A stretch of 64,000 nt of DNA from an uncultured Granulosicoccus sp. (GTDB lineage: Bacteria > Pseudomonadota > Gammaproteobacteria > Granulosicoccales > Granulosicoccaceae). A program made the translations under genes and the position numbers. How positions within the stretch are numbered: the stretch's first letter is position 1; each line of letters starts with the position of its first letter. Of this stretch, positions 1 through 8,403 are shown one piece after another. The DNA lies in assembly GCA_947499955.1 (NCBI GenBank), contig CANMQI010000003.1:310001-374000 (forward strand), given 5' to 3'. The notes beneath the pieces were generated by a model. It saw nothing but the letters and a program-made list of their open reading frames with translations. It ran no database searches and had not been told where the DNA came from.

Positions 1-141
1 AGACGACGCGGCAGAACGGTTCATATCAATGGCCTGTACCGACATGGTTTTCTGTGCGCACCAGCCATGGCGCAGCGAGCAGCATCCCTGGTACTGGACG
101 GCAGGATCGACGAGGACGTGGTAGATGAAAATACAGATTAA
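1..141 (+). CDS. thiO: Glycine oxidase ThiO, C-terminal end (partial)
   Basis: The window opens inside a reading frame that ends at TAA 139-141. Its last residues include NGLYRHGFLCAPAMAQ, the typical C-terminus of the FAD-dependent glycine oxidase ThiO. ThiO makes dehydroglycine (iminoacetate) for assembly of the thiazole ring of thiamine. Only about 46 residues are present; the FAD-binding N-terminal part lies outside the window. The end overlaps the start of thiS by 17 bp, as expected for a translationally coupled thiazole operon. The assignment rests on the C-terminal motif plus the thiS-thiG-thiE genes that follow. Confidence 0.85.
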   Translation, partial: RRRGRTVHINGLYRHGFLCAPAMAQRAASLVLDGRIDEDVVDENTD

Positions 142-322
142 CGGTGAAACTCAGCAGGTGGAATGCAACACGCTGCACGAGTTGCTGGAACACCTGGGCC
201 ACGGGGCTTCCACGGTTGCCACCGCGGTCAACCAGGAATTCGTGCCGATCAGCGAGCGCGAACAATACAGACTGTCAACCGATGACTCGGTAGACATCAT
301 TGCACCCATGTCGGGAGGCTGA
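125..322 (+). CDS. thiS: Sulfur carrier protein ThiS
   Basis: This 65-residue ubiquitin-like protein starts MKIQINGE and ends in the diagnostic Gly-Gly (APMSGG). In the family the C-terminal glycine is adenylated by ThiF and then thiocarboxylated, carrying sulfur to ThiG. The length is normal. The start lies inside the end of thiO, so translation is probably coupled. The stop is separated from the thiG start by 4 bp. Confidence 0.95.
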   Translation: MKIQINGETQQVECNTLHELLEHLGHGASTVATAVNQEFVPISEREQYRLSTDDSVDIIAPMSGG

Positions 323-326
323 ACAC

Positions 327-1106
327 ATGTCGCTCTCATTCTACGATGTCGAACTGGACTCACGCCTTCTTCTGGGGACATCCTTGTATCCCTCCCCACA
401 GATCATGCTCGATGCCATCGCCGCATCCGGTAGCGACATCGTCACCGTATCGCTGCGTCGCGAGTCCAGTACCGAGAAATCAGGGCAGGCATTCTGGTCT
501 CTCATCAAGTCTGCCAACGTTCGGGTACTGCCCAATACCGCGGGCTGTCGTGGCGTGAAGGAGGCAGTCAATACCGCCCATATGGCGCGCGAACTGTTCG
601 GCACACCCTGGATCAAACTGGAAGTCATCGGTGAAGACGACACCTTGCAACCCGATGTGTTCGGACTTGTGGAAGCCGCACGCATTCTGTCTGATGATGG
701 CTTTCACGTATTTCCCTACACCACCGATGACCTGGTGGTAGCCGATCGGCTGCTCAACGCCGGCTGTCGCGTGCTCATGCCCTGGGGAGCCCCGATCGGC
801 AGTGGACGCGGTCTGAACAATCCCTATGCATTGAGTTCGATGCGAGCGCATTTCCCCGATGTTCCGCTGGTGGTGGATGCCGGTATCGGCCTGCCCTCAC
901 ACGCCGCCGCTGCCATGGAGCTCGGCTACGATGCCGTGCTGCTCAACACAGCGGTTGCCCGTGCCGGCGATCCGGTCGCCATGGCTCGCGCCTTTGCACT
1001 TGCGGTGGAATCCGGGCGCACCGCCTGGCAAGCCGACCCCATGATGCCACGCGACATGGCAGCTCCTTCCACACCCGTGCTGGGCACCCCCTTTCGAGAC
1101 CTGTAA
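327..1106 (+). CDS. thiG: Thiazole synthase ThiG
   Basis: This 259-residue TIM-barrel enzyme condenses deoxyxylulose 5-phosphate, dehydroglycine and ThiS-thiocarboxylate into the thiazole phosphate of thiamine. The Schiff-base lysine sits in [10 protein letters not shown] (about residue 97). The phosphate-binding segments [14 protein letters not shown] and [13 protein letters not shown], followed by [17 protein letters not shown], are typical. I chose the ATG at 327 ([17 protein letters not shown]) because it follows thiS closely and matches usual ThiG N-termini. An in-frame start at 300 would overlap thiS needlessly. Confidence 0.96.
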   Translation: MSLSFYDVELDSRLLLGTSLYPSPQIMLDAIAASGSDIVTVSLRRESSTEKSGQAFWSLIKSANVRVLPNTAGCRGVKEAVNTAHMARELFGTPWIKLEVIGEDDTLQPDVFGLVEAARILSDDGFHVFPYTTDDLVVADRLLNAGCRVLMPWGAPIGSGRGLNNPYALSSMRAHFPDVPLVVDAGIGLPSHAAAAMELGYDAVLLNTAVARAGDPVAMARAFALAVESGRTAWQADPMMPRDMAAPSTPVLGTPFRDL

Positions 1107-1108
1107 TC

Positions 1109-1711
1109 ATGCTGGACCGCTTCTACCTGATCGTCGGGGATACCCGACAACTTGCCGAATTTCTCGATGCCGGCGTACGCTGTGTGCAACTGCGCATGAA
1201 GGACACCAGCGAGAGTGAATGCCGACGGCAGATACGCGAAGCCCGGGAACTGTGTGAGCAGGCCGGCGCGACCCTGATCCTCAATGACTACTGGCGACTG
1301 GCGCTGGATGAAGGGTGTGCTGCCATACACCTGGGTCAGGAAGATCTGCAGGACGCGGAAATGAACACCCTGCGTAACGCCGGCATCAGGATAGGCATCA
1401 GTACCCATGACCGAGCCGAGCTGGCCATTGCACAATCACACGAACCGGACTACATTGCGCTGGGTCCGATCTACGCCACCCTGTTGAAGAAGATGCCGTG
1501 GCGACCACAAGGCCTCGACAAGCTGCAGCGCTGGAAGGATTCCATCGGCCAGACTCCTCTGGTCGCCATTGGCGGCTTTACCCCAGAGCGTGCTGCGGGT
1601 GCCTTTGAACATGGGGCAGATTCGGTGTGTGTGGTCACCGATATCGCGCAACACGCAGACCCCGTTGCCCGAGTGCGCCAGTGGCTGGACGTGACTCGCG
1701 CCACACAGTAG
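1109..1711 (+). CDS. thiE: Thiamine phosphate synthase ThiE
   Basis: This 200-residue TIM barrel joins HMP pyrophosphate and thiazole phosphate to form thiamine phosphate. Visible family signatures are VQLRMKD near the N-terminus, ILNDYWRLA, AAIHLGQEDL, the S-x-H segment ISTHDRAE, DYIALGPIYAT and the glycine-rich phosphate site VAIGGFTPERA. It begins 2 bp after thiG and is the last gene of the thiOSGE operon, with a hairpin terminator about 140 bp downstream. The usual ATxTK segment reads ATLLKK here, a small deviation. Confidence 0.94.
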   Translation: MLDRFYLIVGDTRQLAEFLDAGVRCVQLRMKDTSESECRRQIREARELCEQAGATLILNDYWRLALDEGCAAIHLGQEDLQDAEMNTLRNAGIRIGISTHDRAELAIAQSHEPDYIALGPIYATLLKKMPWRPQGLDKLQRWKDSIGQTPLVAIGGFTPERAAGAFEHGADSVCVVTDIAQHADPVARVRQWLDVTRATQ

Positions 1712-1854
1712 GGTTGACATTATTTCGCCGATGTATCAACCTTCTCCGCGCATGAATACCCTGTACACCCCAAGCACTGTCTCAAAACCGGGCGCTCTCA
1801 AACCGGCAGTGAAAACTGCGCGCGCCTGAATCCCGGTAAGGAAGTTCTGACAGT

Positions 1855-1891
1855 AAAACTCCGGCGGCCCTGGCGGCTTCCGGAGTTTTTT
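1855..1891 (+). terminator. Rho-independent terminator after the thiamine operon
   Basis: Perfect 10-bp arms AAAACTCCGG (1855-1864) and CCGGAGTTTT (1880-1889) flank a 15-nt loop and are followed by a T run. This is a canonical intrinsic terminator ending the thi transcript before dapA. The rest of 1712-1937 shows no convincing gene. Confidence 0.8.
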
Positions 1892-1937
1892 GGTTTTCGG
1901 GGTCCGTTCAAGTCCGCCTTCAACACGAGAAATCATC

Positions 1938-2807
1938 ATGTTCGAAGGTTCGTATGTCGCATTGATCACCCCAATGACCCTGAACGGGGAACTGGATATT
2001 CCCGCACTTCGCCATCTGGTCAACTGGCACATCGAGCAAGGAAGTGACGGCCTGGTACCAGCAGGCACGACCGGGGAATCCCCTGTTCTCTCGGCAGAAG
2101 AGCACCGCGAGATCATCCGTATCGTGGTCGAGGAAGCTGGCGGAAGAGTGCCGGTGATTGCCGGTTGCGGCTCCAACAATACCCGGGAGGCGGTGGAATT
2201 CCATGAGTATGCCCACCGGCACGGTGCCGATGGCGCACTGCATGTCACCGGCTATTACAATCGCCCCAGCCAGCAGGGCATCTACCAGCACTTCGAAACG
2301 CTGAGTCTGAGCAATGATCTGCCGATCATTGTCTACAACATCCCACCGCGCACCACAGTCGATATCACCGCCGAGACCATGGCTCGACTGGCCGCCTTGC
2401 CCACGGTGGTGGGCGTCAAGGATGCCACCAGGGATCTGGCCCGACCGGGTATCGAGCAGATGCAGATTGACGGGCCATTCAGCTACCTCTCCGGCGAGGA
2501 TGCAACCGCTGTTGCCTATAACGCGGCCGGAGGTAACGGCTGCATTTCGGTGACGGCCAATGTGGCACCCGCACTGTGCGCGAGTCTGCAAAAGGCCTGC
2601 AAGGACAATGATTATCGAAAAGCCATGGATATTCAACGACAGCTCATGCCTCTGCATGACGCACTGTTCAATGAACCCAGCCCGGCGGGAATCAAGTACG
2701 CCTGCGCCAGTCGCGGTCTGTGTACCGAGACCTTGCGCCTGCCACTGATCGGCCTTGCAGATGACAGCCGCGCACTGATCGATGCGGCCTTGCAGACACT
2801 GGAGTAA
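1938..2807 (+). CDS. dapA: 4-hydroxy-tetrahydrodipicolinate synthase DapA
   Basis: This 289-residue (beta/alpha)8 lyase condenses pyruvate and aspartate semialdehyde in lysine and diaminopimelate synthesis. All key DapA residues are visible: the Thr-Thr pair in GTTGES, Tyr in YYNRPSQQGIYQHF, Tyr and the substrate carboxylate-binding Arg in YNIPPRT, and the Schiff-base Lys in VGVKDAT. The conserved Arg argues for true DapA over a sugar-acid aldolase of the same superfamily. I chose the ATG at 1938 (MFEGSYVALITPM); the in-frame extension from 1890 has no homologous character and overlaps the terminator. It stands alone, followed by a LysE-type exporter. Confidence 0.92.
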   Translation: MFEGSYVALITPMTLNGELDIPALRHLVNWHIEQGSDGLVPAGTTGESPVLSAEEHREIIRIVVEEAGGRVPVIAGCGSNNTREAVEFHEYAHRHGADGALHVTGYYNRPSQQGIYQHFETLSLSNDLPIIVYNIPPRTTVDITAETMARLAALPTVVGVKDATRDLARPGIEQMQIDGPFSYLSGEDATAVAYNAAGGNGCISVTANVAPALCASLQKACKDNDYRKAMDIQRQLMPLHDALFNEPSPAGIKYACASRGLCTETLRLPLIGLADDSRALIDAALQTLE

Positions 2808-2874
2808 GATCACCAGCACAGACCTGTACGAATTTGTCATCCGAGGCGACAGCTGCCGCCTTGCGCATTATCTG

Positions 2875-2899
2875 CCCCTGCCCCTGGCGGCAGGGGTTT
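2875..2899 (+). terminator. Hairpin after dapA, probable terminator
   Basis: Eight-bp arms CCCCTGCC (2875-2882) and GGCAGGGG (2889-2896) have a 6-nt loop and are followed by only TTTGT. It is a plausible weak terminator or attenuator between dapA and the downstream exporter gene. Confidence 0.5.
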
Positions 2900-2933
2900 G
2901 TCACACGTCCAGATACCAGAGGAACCCTGATCC

Positions 2934-3572
2934 ATGCAATCCGTCTTTCTTGCAGCCCTGGCTGCCACCATTGCCGCCCAACTGGCTCCAGGTCCGAACT
3001 TTCTGGCGGTAACGGGCGTGGCTCTGAGTCAGAGCCGAAATGCTGCGCTGTGTGTTGCAGCCGGCATCGCCTCGGGTGTTCTGCTGTGGGTCAGCTCATT
3101 TGCGCTGGGGATTTCAGCACTTTTTCAGGCTTATCCGGTCGCGGGGATCGTGTTGCAGTTTGTCGGCGGATTCTATTTTCTGTTTATCGCTTTCAAGGCG
3201 TTTCGTTCTTCTCGACAGAAATCCGCCAGCCAGACTGCTCAGCCTACGACACACCTGACGCTGGCGGCCGCCTGGCGCCGCGGCTTTCTGGTGGTCTTGA
3301 CCAATCCCAAGGCAGCCCTGATGTGGGCCGCCGTCACCGCCTTTCTGTCCGGATCCGGCCTGCCGCCGGAAGGTGTTCTGGCGTTTGCCCCCGTTGGTGC
3401 AAGCTCGGCGTTTCTGATCTACGGCAGCTATGGTGTACTGTTTTCCACACCGTTGGCCATCCGCGGATACAACCGGGTAGCCGGTCATATCGAGTTGCTT
3501 TTCGGCGGCTTGTTCGGACTGCTGGGGGTCAAGTTTCTTACTGACGGTATTCGCCAGTTGCGGCAGATCTGA
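2934..3572 (+). CDS. LysE/RhtB-family amino acid exporter
   Basis: This is a 212-residue inner-membrane protein of the LysE/RhtB translocator family, which exports amino acids or their analogues. The N-terminus carries the family signature AAQLAPGPNFLAVTGVALSQSR followed by GIASGVLLW. There are about six hydrophobic segments, and the central WRRGFLVVLTNPKAALMW motif is typical. Length is normal for the family (about 205-215). It follows dapA by 126 bp on the same strand, which hints at lysine-related export, but substrate cannot be read from sequence. Confidence 0.9.
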   Translation: MQSVFLAALAATIAAQLAPGPNFLAVTGVALSQSRNAALCVAAGIASGVLLWVSSFALGISALFQAYPVAGIVLQFVGGFYFLFIAFKAFRSSRQKSASQTAQPTTHLTLAAAWRRGFLVVLTNPKAALMWAAVTAFLSGSGLPPEGVLAFAPVGASSAFLIYGSYGVLFSTPLAIRGYNRVAGHIELLFGGLFGLLGVKFLTDGIRQLRQI

Positions 3573-3739
3573 TATTGAAAAACACAGTAGGAAATCCTGC
3601 ACTGCAAAACAACTTTGCTGCTGCCTGTTCTCAACAGTCTGTACGATTTTGCCATTACATATAATTGTTAAATAATGTTTCATGGTCGGCCCGAAGGGAT
3701 TCTCTTCCCTGATATTCGACTTACCTGCACGGAAAACTC

Positions 3740-4888
3740 ATGACAGAAAACAGGCAGACGCATTTACGTGGAATGACCTGGAATCATGCGCGCGGCATCG
3801 AGCCATTACTGGCCGCGTCAACGCACTATGAGCAGCAAAACCCCGGTGTCAGAATCACCTGGGACACTCGGCCTCTACAGGACTTTGAAAGCCAGCCACT
3901 GCGCGAACTGGGCAACAGTCACGACCTGATCATCATCGACCACCCTCACCTGGGAGAGGCGGTTCGCGAGAATCTGTTGCTGGATCTGGCCGCCTGCGGG
4001 CGCAGCAAGGAACTGCAGACACTGCAACTGCAGAGCGCGGGTCCTTCCCACGATTCCTATGGAATGCATGGCGGACAATGGGCCCTGGCCATGGATGCCG
4101 CCACGCCGGTTGCCAGCTATCGACCCGACCAGCTGGAGAGCATCCCTGCCACCTGGGCTGACGTCATCACACTCGCCAGAAGCGGCAAGGTCATCATGCC
4201 ACTCAGACCACCGCACGGGCTGATGGCCTTGTTGTGGCTGGCTTGCAATCGTGGCGTGAAAGTCGCGAGCAGTCCGGAGCAGCTCATGGCCGATGAGGAT
4301 ATTGCTCAGGCCCTGGAACAACTCTGCGAACTGACCAGCCTGCTGCGAACGAGCTGTTTCGACATGGACCCCATCGATGTCTATGAGATCCTGAGCACAA
4401 AGGACGAGGGACCCAGCTATTGCCCTCATGCCTACGGATACATCAACTACACGCAAACCGGTTTTCGGGAATACCCGCTCGCATTCACTGATGTGGCAGA
4501 TGCCGCCGGCGGCGGCGTCAGCGGCACGGTGCTCGGTGGCAGCGGTATTGCCGTTTCAGCCCGGTCCGCGCATTCGGAAACAGCTGTCGATTTTGCCTTT
4601 CATGTGGCCGGGCCCGAGTGCCAGACCAGCGAGTGGATTCGTCAGGGCGGCCAACCGGGCAATGCCCTGGCCTGGAGCGATCCGGATTGCAACCGCTTGT
4701 GCAAGGACTTCATGAGCAACACGCGCGCAACTCTGGACGCCGCCTGGGTTCGACCGCGTTACTCCGGCTACACAGCCTTTCAGAATCTGGCCAGTCATAC
4801 CATTTCAGACTTCCTGCAAGGCAGACTCAGCCTTCCACACTGCATCCAGGCTTTGCAGAAGCTGTATCGCGAAAGCCACAATCAGTGA
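3740..4888 (+). CDS. ABC solute-binding-like protein (family 1) without a signal peptide
   Basis: This 382-residue protein resembles family 1 carbohydrate-binding proteins: an N-terminal GMTWNHARGIEPLLAAS segment, AMDAATPVASYRPDQLE in the middle and an AFHVAGPECQ segment near the C-terminus. Unlike a normal binding protein it begins MTENRQTHLRGMTWNHARG with no hydrophobic signal sequence. It should therefore stay in the cytoplasm unless the true start is upstream. No permease or ATPase gene is adjacent. A TATAAT box at 3660-3665 may be part of its promoter. It converges on the lacI-type gene. Function unknown; it may be a cytoplasmic ligand sensor (inference). Confidence 0.75.
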   Translation: MTENRQTHLRGMTWNHARGIEPLLAASTHYEQQNPGVRITWDTRPLQDFESQPLRELGNSHDLIIIDHPHLGEAVRENLLLDLAACGRSKELQTLQLQSAGPSHDSYGMHGGQWALAMDAATPVASYRPDQLESIPATWADVITLARSGKVIMPLRPPHGLMALLWLACNRGVKVASSPEQLMADEDIAQALEQLCELTSLLRTSCFDMDPIDVYEILSTKDEGPSYCPHAYGYINYTQTGFREYPLAFTDVADAAGGGVSGTVLGGSGIAVSARSAHSETAVDFAFHVAGPECQTSEWIRQGGQPGNALAWSDPDCNRLCKDFMSNTRATLDAAWVRPRYSGYTAFQNLASHTISDFLQGRLSLPHCIQALQKLYRESHNQ

Positions 4889-4894
4889 GCAACA

Positions 4895-4919
4895 GCCATG
4901 CCCGCACCCCGGGTATGGC
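4895..4919. terminator. Stem-loop between convergent genes
   Basis: Arms GCCATGCCCG (4895-4904) and CGGGTATGGC (4910-4919) pair over 10 bp with one G-U and a 5-nt loop. There is no T run. It lies just past the stop of the 3740-4888 gene and before the end of the opposing regulator gene, so it may serve as a 3' end structure. Confidence 0.45.
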
Positions 4920-4980
4920 GCTCGTCAAGTGGCTCGAACTCTCACGACTTTCACGACACGTGTCGCGCAAGAGCAGGCTC

Positions 4981-5967
4981 TCAAGCCGAATGGCGATGGA
5001 TAAAGGTAGCGAGCACACTGTGACTGTTGTTGCCCTTGCCTGATGCCGGGGTGGCAATCATTTCAATGGCGCGACAGGCGACCTCGTGCTCGGACAGGGA
5101 AATCGTCGAGACCCCACCGGCTATCCACTGATAGAACGCCGGATCCCCATAGCCGACAAATGCCAGCTGCTCTGGCAGGGCAATGTCGCGTTCCAGACAG
5201 GCATTCAGGGCACCACTGGATATTTCGAAGCCCCCACAGACCAACGCATCAGGACGGTTGTCCCGATCGAGCATGGTCAGTGCGCACTCATGTCCCGCAC
5301 TTTGCCCGGGCGGTCCGGTGAAAACCAGGCTGTTGTCGATCTCCAGATCATTCTCGGCAAGCCCCTGAGTGAAGGCGCGCAGTCGCAATCGCCCCGATGA
5401 CAAGGTCTCGCCGCCACCGATATAAGCGATACGTTTGCACCCGATGCTCTTCAAGTGCGCCACTGCCTGTCTGATGGCCAGGTCGTCGCTGATCATCAAT
5501 TCACCCATACTGTCTTCACCATCGACGGTTCGAATCAGATTGATCAGATCGGGCCCGTTCACCGGGCTGGATGTCTGCCCCTGGCTTCGCGGAGCCGGCA
5601 CTCGCAAGACAACTCTTGCCTGCAAGGATTGCAGGCGCGTCAGACACTGAACTTCCTGATCGAAGTCATCGCCGGTCAGATGAATGACCAGGTCGAACCC
5701 GGCCTCGGCGCACAGGATGCTCAGGGAGTTGGCAAAGCGTGCGTAGAAATCGTTGACGATATTCGGCAACAGCAGACCGACAATGGCTGTCGGATCACCG
5801 CGCATGGCGCTGGCCGCCGAACTTCTCACATAGCCCACCTGCTCGGCGTAATCGCAGATCTTCTGTCTTGTGGCAGCGTTGACATGCTCGCTACCGGACA
5901 AGGCTCTGGAGACTGTCATGTGCGAGATCCCGAGATCTCTTGCGATAGACTTGATCGTAACCCGCAA
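4981..5967 (-). CDS. LacI-family transcriptional regulator
   Basis: The N-terminus VTIKSIARDLGISHMTVSRALSGSEHVNAATRQKI is a LacI-type helix-turn-helix plus hinge. A periplasmic-binding-protein-like sensor domain follows (AIVGLLLPNIVNDFYARF, RIAYIGGGETLSSGRLRL, PDALVCGGFEISSGAL). No ATG start fits. I chose TTG at 5967 because AGGA lies 7 nt upstream and gives MRVTIKSIAR, the usual LacI N-terminus; TTG at 5988 is the alternative. It is divergent from the kinase-enolase-SDR operon with a 16-bp palindrome between them, so it very likely controls that operon and itself. The inducer is unknown. Confidence 0.92.
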   Translation of the reverse strand: MRVTIKSIARDLGISHMTVSRALSGSEHVNAATRQKICDYAEQVGYVRSSAASAMRGDPTAIVGLLLPNIVNDFYARFANSLSILCAEAGFDLVIHLTGDDFDQEVQCLTRLQSLQARVVLRVPAPRSQGQTSSPVNGPDLINLIRTVDGEDSMGELMISDDLAIRQAVAHLKSIGCKRIAYIGGGETLSSGRLRLRAFTQGLAENDLEIDNSLVFTGPPGQSAGHECALTMLDRDNRPDALVCGGFEISSGALNACLERDIALPEQLAFVGYGDPAFYQWIAGGVSTISLSEHEVACRAIEMIATPASGKGNNSHSVLATFIHRHSA

Positions 5968-6018
5968 GGCCTGTTCCTGAATCAGCAATTGTCGACAGCC
6001 ATTCTTTCATAATCCGTA

Positions 6019-6061
6019 TTGACAACTGAAACTATTTCACCCAATATGTTCACGTGAACAT
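6019..6061 (+). promoter_or_regulatory. Promoter with LacI-type operator for the kinase-enolase-SDR operon
   Basis: A consensus -35 box TTGACA sits at 6019-6024. The perfect 16-bp palindrome ATGTTCACGTGAACAT lies at 6046-6061, overlapping where the -10 and start site should be. A central CG flanked by palindromic arms is typical for LacI-family operators. A bound repressor would occlude polymerase. The -10 itself is poor (candidate CAATAT at 6042 or TATGTT at 6045). Confidence 0.7.
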
Positions 6062-6085
6062 GACACTAACAAGGAGCAACTGGTC

Positions 6086-7087
6086 ATGCCGGAATTCGAA
6101 CGACGTTGCCGCTCCCTGCTGAGCTCGCTCGGCCTGTGCCAGCCCGGCGATGTCCACACCATCCGTCGGCTGAGCGGCGGCGTGGCCTCTGACATCGCTG
6201 CGGTGTCCTTCGCCAACCAGACTGTCTGTGTCAAGTTTGCGCTCGAAAAGCTGAAAGTACAGGAAGACTGGTTCGCACCAGAGCACCGTGGCCAGGCAGA
6301 ATTTGCGTGGTTGCAGGCAGCAGGCTGCGTTGTCGCCGAAGCAGTGCCAACACTGTATGGCTGGAGCGATGCCGAGAATGGCTTTGCCATGGAATTTCTT
6401 GACAGCCCCGATATCCATCTGTGGAAAACAGAACTGCTGAACGGAGGCAAGGATAGTGGCGAGGCTGCCGCCGTCGCCGACACTCTGGGGCGTATCCACG
6501 CAGCCTCGACGGCTACCGACTTCGACCGATCAGCCTTTGACAACAGCGCAGACTTCGAATCACTTCGTCTGGAACCCTATCTGCGTTTCACCGCCAGACA
6601 TCATGCTGATATCGCCGCAAGCCTGAATACGCTGGCTGATCAGCTTGCCGCGTCCCGGCAGGTGTTGATACACGGCGACATCAGCCCGAAAAACATCCTG
6701 TTACGCAATACCCGACCGGTAATACTCGATGCCGAATGCGCCACCATGGGTGATCCGTCCTTTGATGTTGCCTTCGCACTCAATCACCTGATCATCAAGT
6801 CTTTCCATTTACCACAGTCTCGATCAAATCTGCAGCAGGCGATACTGCAATTCTGGAAACACTATGCCGTACACGTCTGCTGGGAGGAGGTGCGCGAACT
6901 GGAATTGCGTACCACCAGACTGCTGCCCGCACTGATGCTGGCTCGCATCGACGGCAAGTCTCCGGTTGAATACCTGAGTACCGATACGCAAGATTGCGTG
7001 CGAGAGTGCGCCCTGGCCTTGATCAGACACCCACACGATACTCTGGCCCAATTGCTGGAATCCGACCCGATGAAAACCACATCATGA
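6086..7087 (+). CDS. APH-fold phosphotransferase (small-molecule kinase)
   Basis: This 333-residue protein belongs to the aminoglycoside phosphotransferase/choline kinase-like superfamily. The catalytic loop is LIHGDISPKNILL (HGD-x4-N) and the metal-binding Asp follows in PVILDAECATMGDPSFDVAFAL. The ATP-binding lysine is probably in VCVKFALEKL. It is the first gene of an operon: its TGA overlaps the ATG of the enolase paralogue (ATGA). Context argues for a catabolic kinase that phosphorylates a sugar, polyol or sugar acid rather than an antibiotic-resistance enzyme. The actual substrate is unknown. Confidence 0.85.
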   Translation: MPEFERRCRSLLSSLGLCQPGDVHTIRRLSGGVASDIAAVSFANQTVCVKFALEKLKVQEDWFAPEHRGQAEFAWLQAAGCVVAEAVPTLYGWSDAENGFAMEFLDSPDIHLWKTELLNGGKDSGEAAAVADTLGRIHAASTATDFDRSAFDNSADFESLRLEPYLRFTARHHADIAASLNTLADQLAASRQVLIHGDISPKNILLRNTRPVILDAECATMGDPSFDVAFALNHLIIKSFHLPQSRSNLQQAILQFWKHYAVHVCWEEVRELELRTTRLLPALMLARIDGKSPVEYLSTDTQDCVRECALALIRHPHDTLAQLLESDPMKTTS

Positions 7088-8403
7088 GCGATACTACCCT
7101 GTCCACCCTTACGGCCAGACGCGTCTGGGACAGCCGAGGCAACCCGACCGTCGAAGTCGAGGCAACATTGGCAGATGGCTCGCGTGGTCGTGCCATGGCC
7201 CCTGCCGGCGCTTCCCGAGGCACACGTGAGGCCATCGACCTGCGCGATGGTGGCTCACGGCTCGGCGGCATGGATGTGCAGAATGCCGTCAGCAATGTCA
7301 ATCGCCTCATTGCGCAGGAACTCACCGGTCTGGATGCCAGCCAACAGGCAGACATCGACAGCAGGCTCATTGCGCTGGATGCAACCCCTTACAAGTCCTC
7401 ACTGGGTGGCAATGCCATGGTCGCCACTTCCATGGCCGTGCTGCACGCCACCGCGGCGTCGATGGGCAAGCCCTTATGGCGTCACATCGCCGACCTCAGC
7501 GGACAGACACCGACTCTGCCCTTGCCTGAAATACAGATCTTCGGAGGTGGTGCACACGCTGGACGTCGTGTGGATGTTCAGGATTTCATGGTCATGGTGC
7601 CGGGTGCAGCCTCGTTCGACGAAGTCCTGGAAGTCACCTCGGAAATCTATCGGTCCGCAGGTGCCCGGATGAAGAAGAAAAGTGGCAACGTCGGCGTGGC
7701 TGACGAAGGCGGTTGGTGGCCGGTATTCGACAGCAATGAAGAAGCCCTGGAAACGCTGGTCCGTGCCATCGAGGACACGGGCGAGAAACCCGGTGAGCGT
7801 GTTGTCATATCACTCGATATCGCAGCCTCCGAATTCGGCAGCAAGGGACGCTATCGTCTGGCACTGGAAGATCGCGAACTCGACCGGGACGAGATGATCA
7901 GCTTGCTGGGTCGCTGGATCGACGACTACCCGATTGCCTCGATCGAAGACCCTCTGGCAGAAGATGATCCGGAAGGCGTCATTGCCTTTACCCGCGAATA
8001 TGGCGATCGTGTCCAGATCATCGGCGATGACTACCTGGTGACCAATGCCGATCTGGTCCATCAGGCTGCCGACCAGGGGGCCTGCAACGCGGTTCTGATC
8101 AAGGTCAATCAGTCAGGCACCATCAGTGAATCCCTGGCTTGCCTGGCAGCTGCCCGAGAGCATGGATACCGCGGCATTGTCTCCGCCCGTTCAGGGGAAA
8201 CCGAGGACGTGACGATCTGCCACCTGGCCGTGGGCCTCGATGCCGGACAGCTCAAGGTCGGCTCCATCACCCGTTCCGAACGCATGGCCAAGTGGAATGA
8301 ATGCCTGCGTATCAATGATCAACTGGGCGGTGATGCCTACGTCGGCGGCAAGCCTCTGCAGAACACCTGGTGGGCTCGACAACAAAAGGAAAACACGCAA
8401 TGA
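7084..8403 (+). CDS. Enolase paralogue with altered active site
   Basis: This 439-residue protein aligns with enolase from ARRVWDSRGNPTVEVE to the C-terminus. Conserved are the mobile serine loop GASRGTRE, the His in GGGAHAG, Glu in ADEGG, the magnesium ligands (SLDIAASEF, SIEDPL, GDDYLVTN), Lys in VLIKVNQ and Lys in GQLKVGS. Two catalytic positions differ: yeast Glu168 is Asp (about residue 167, VDVQDFM) and yeast His373 is Ala (about residue 368, VSARSGETED). His373 normally contacts the substrate phosphate. The gene is coupled by ATGA overlaps to the upstream kinase and downstream SDR and lies under a LacI-type regulator. It is probably not the housekeeping enolase but a catabolic relative with a modified substrate. 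Confidence 0.85.
   Translation: MSDTTLSTLTARRVWDSRGNPTVEVEATLADGSRGRAMAPAGASRGTREAIDLRDGGSRLGGMDVQNAVSNVNRLIAQELTGLDASQQADIDSRLIALDATPYKSSLGGNAMVATSMAVLHATAASMGKPLWRHIADLSGQTPTLPLPEIQIFGGGAHAGRRVDVQDFMVMVPGAASFDEVLEVTSEIYRSAGARMKKKSGNVGVADEGGWWPVFDSNEEALETLVRAIEDTGEKPGERVVISLDIAASEFGSKGRYRLALEDRELDRDEMISLLGRWIDDYPIASIEDPLAEDDPEGVIAFTREYGDRVQIIGDDYLVTNADLVHQAADQGACNAVLIKVNQSGTISESLACLAAAREHGYRGIVSARSGETEDVTICHLAVGLDAGQLKVGSITRSERMAKWNECLRINDQLGGDAYVGGKPLQNTWWARQQKENTQ

Noticed and set aside
1890-1937. N-terminal extension of DapA
   Set aside because: The extra residues overlap the terminator T run and have no DapA homology; ATG 1938 gives the normal length.
6086-7087. Antibiotic-resistance aminoglycoside phosphotransferase
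   Set aside because: The fold and HGD motif are shared by many metabolic kinases, and the gene is coupled to an enolase paralogue and an SDR.
7084-8403. Housekeeping enolase
   Set aside because: Not excluded absolutely, but two catalytic substitutions, a LacI-controlled operon and lack of pyrG or similar neighbours argue against it.
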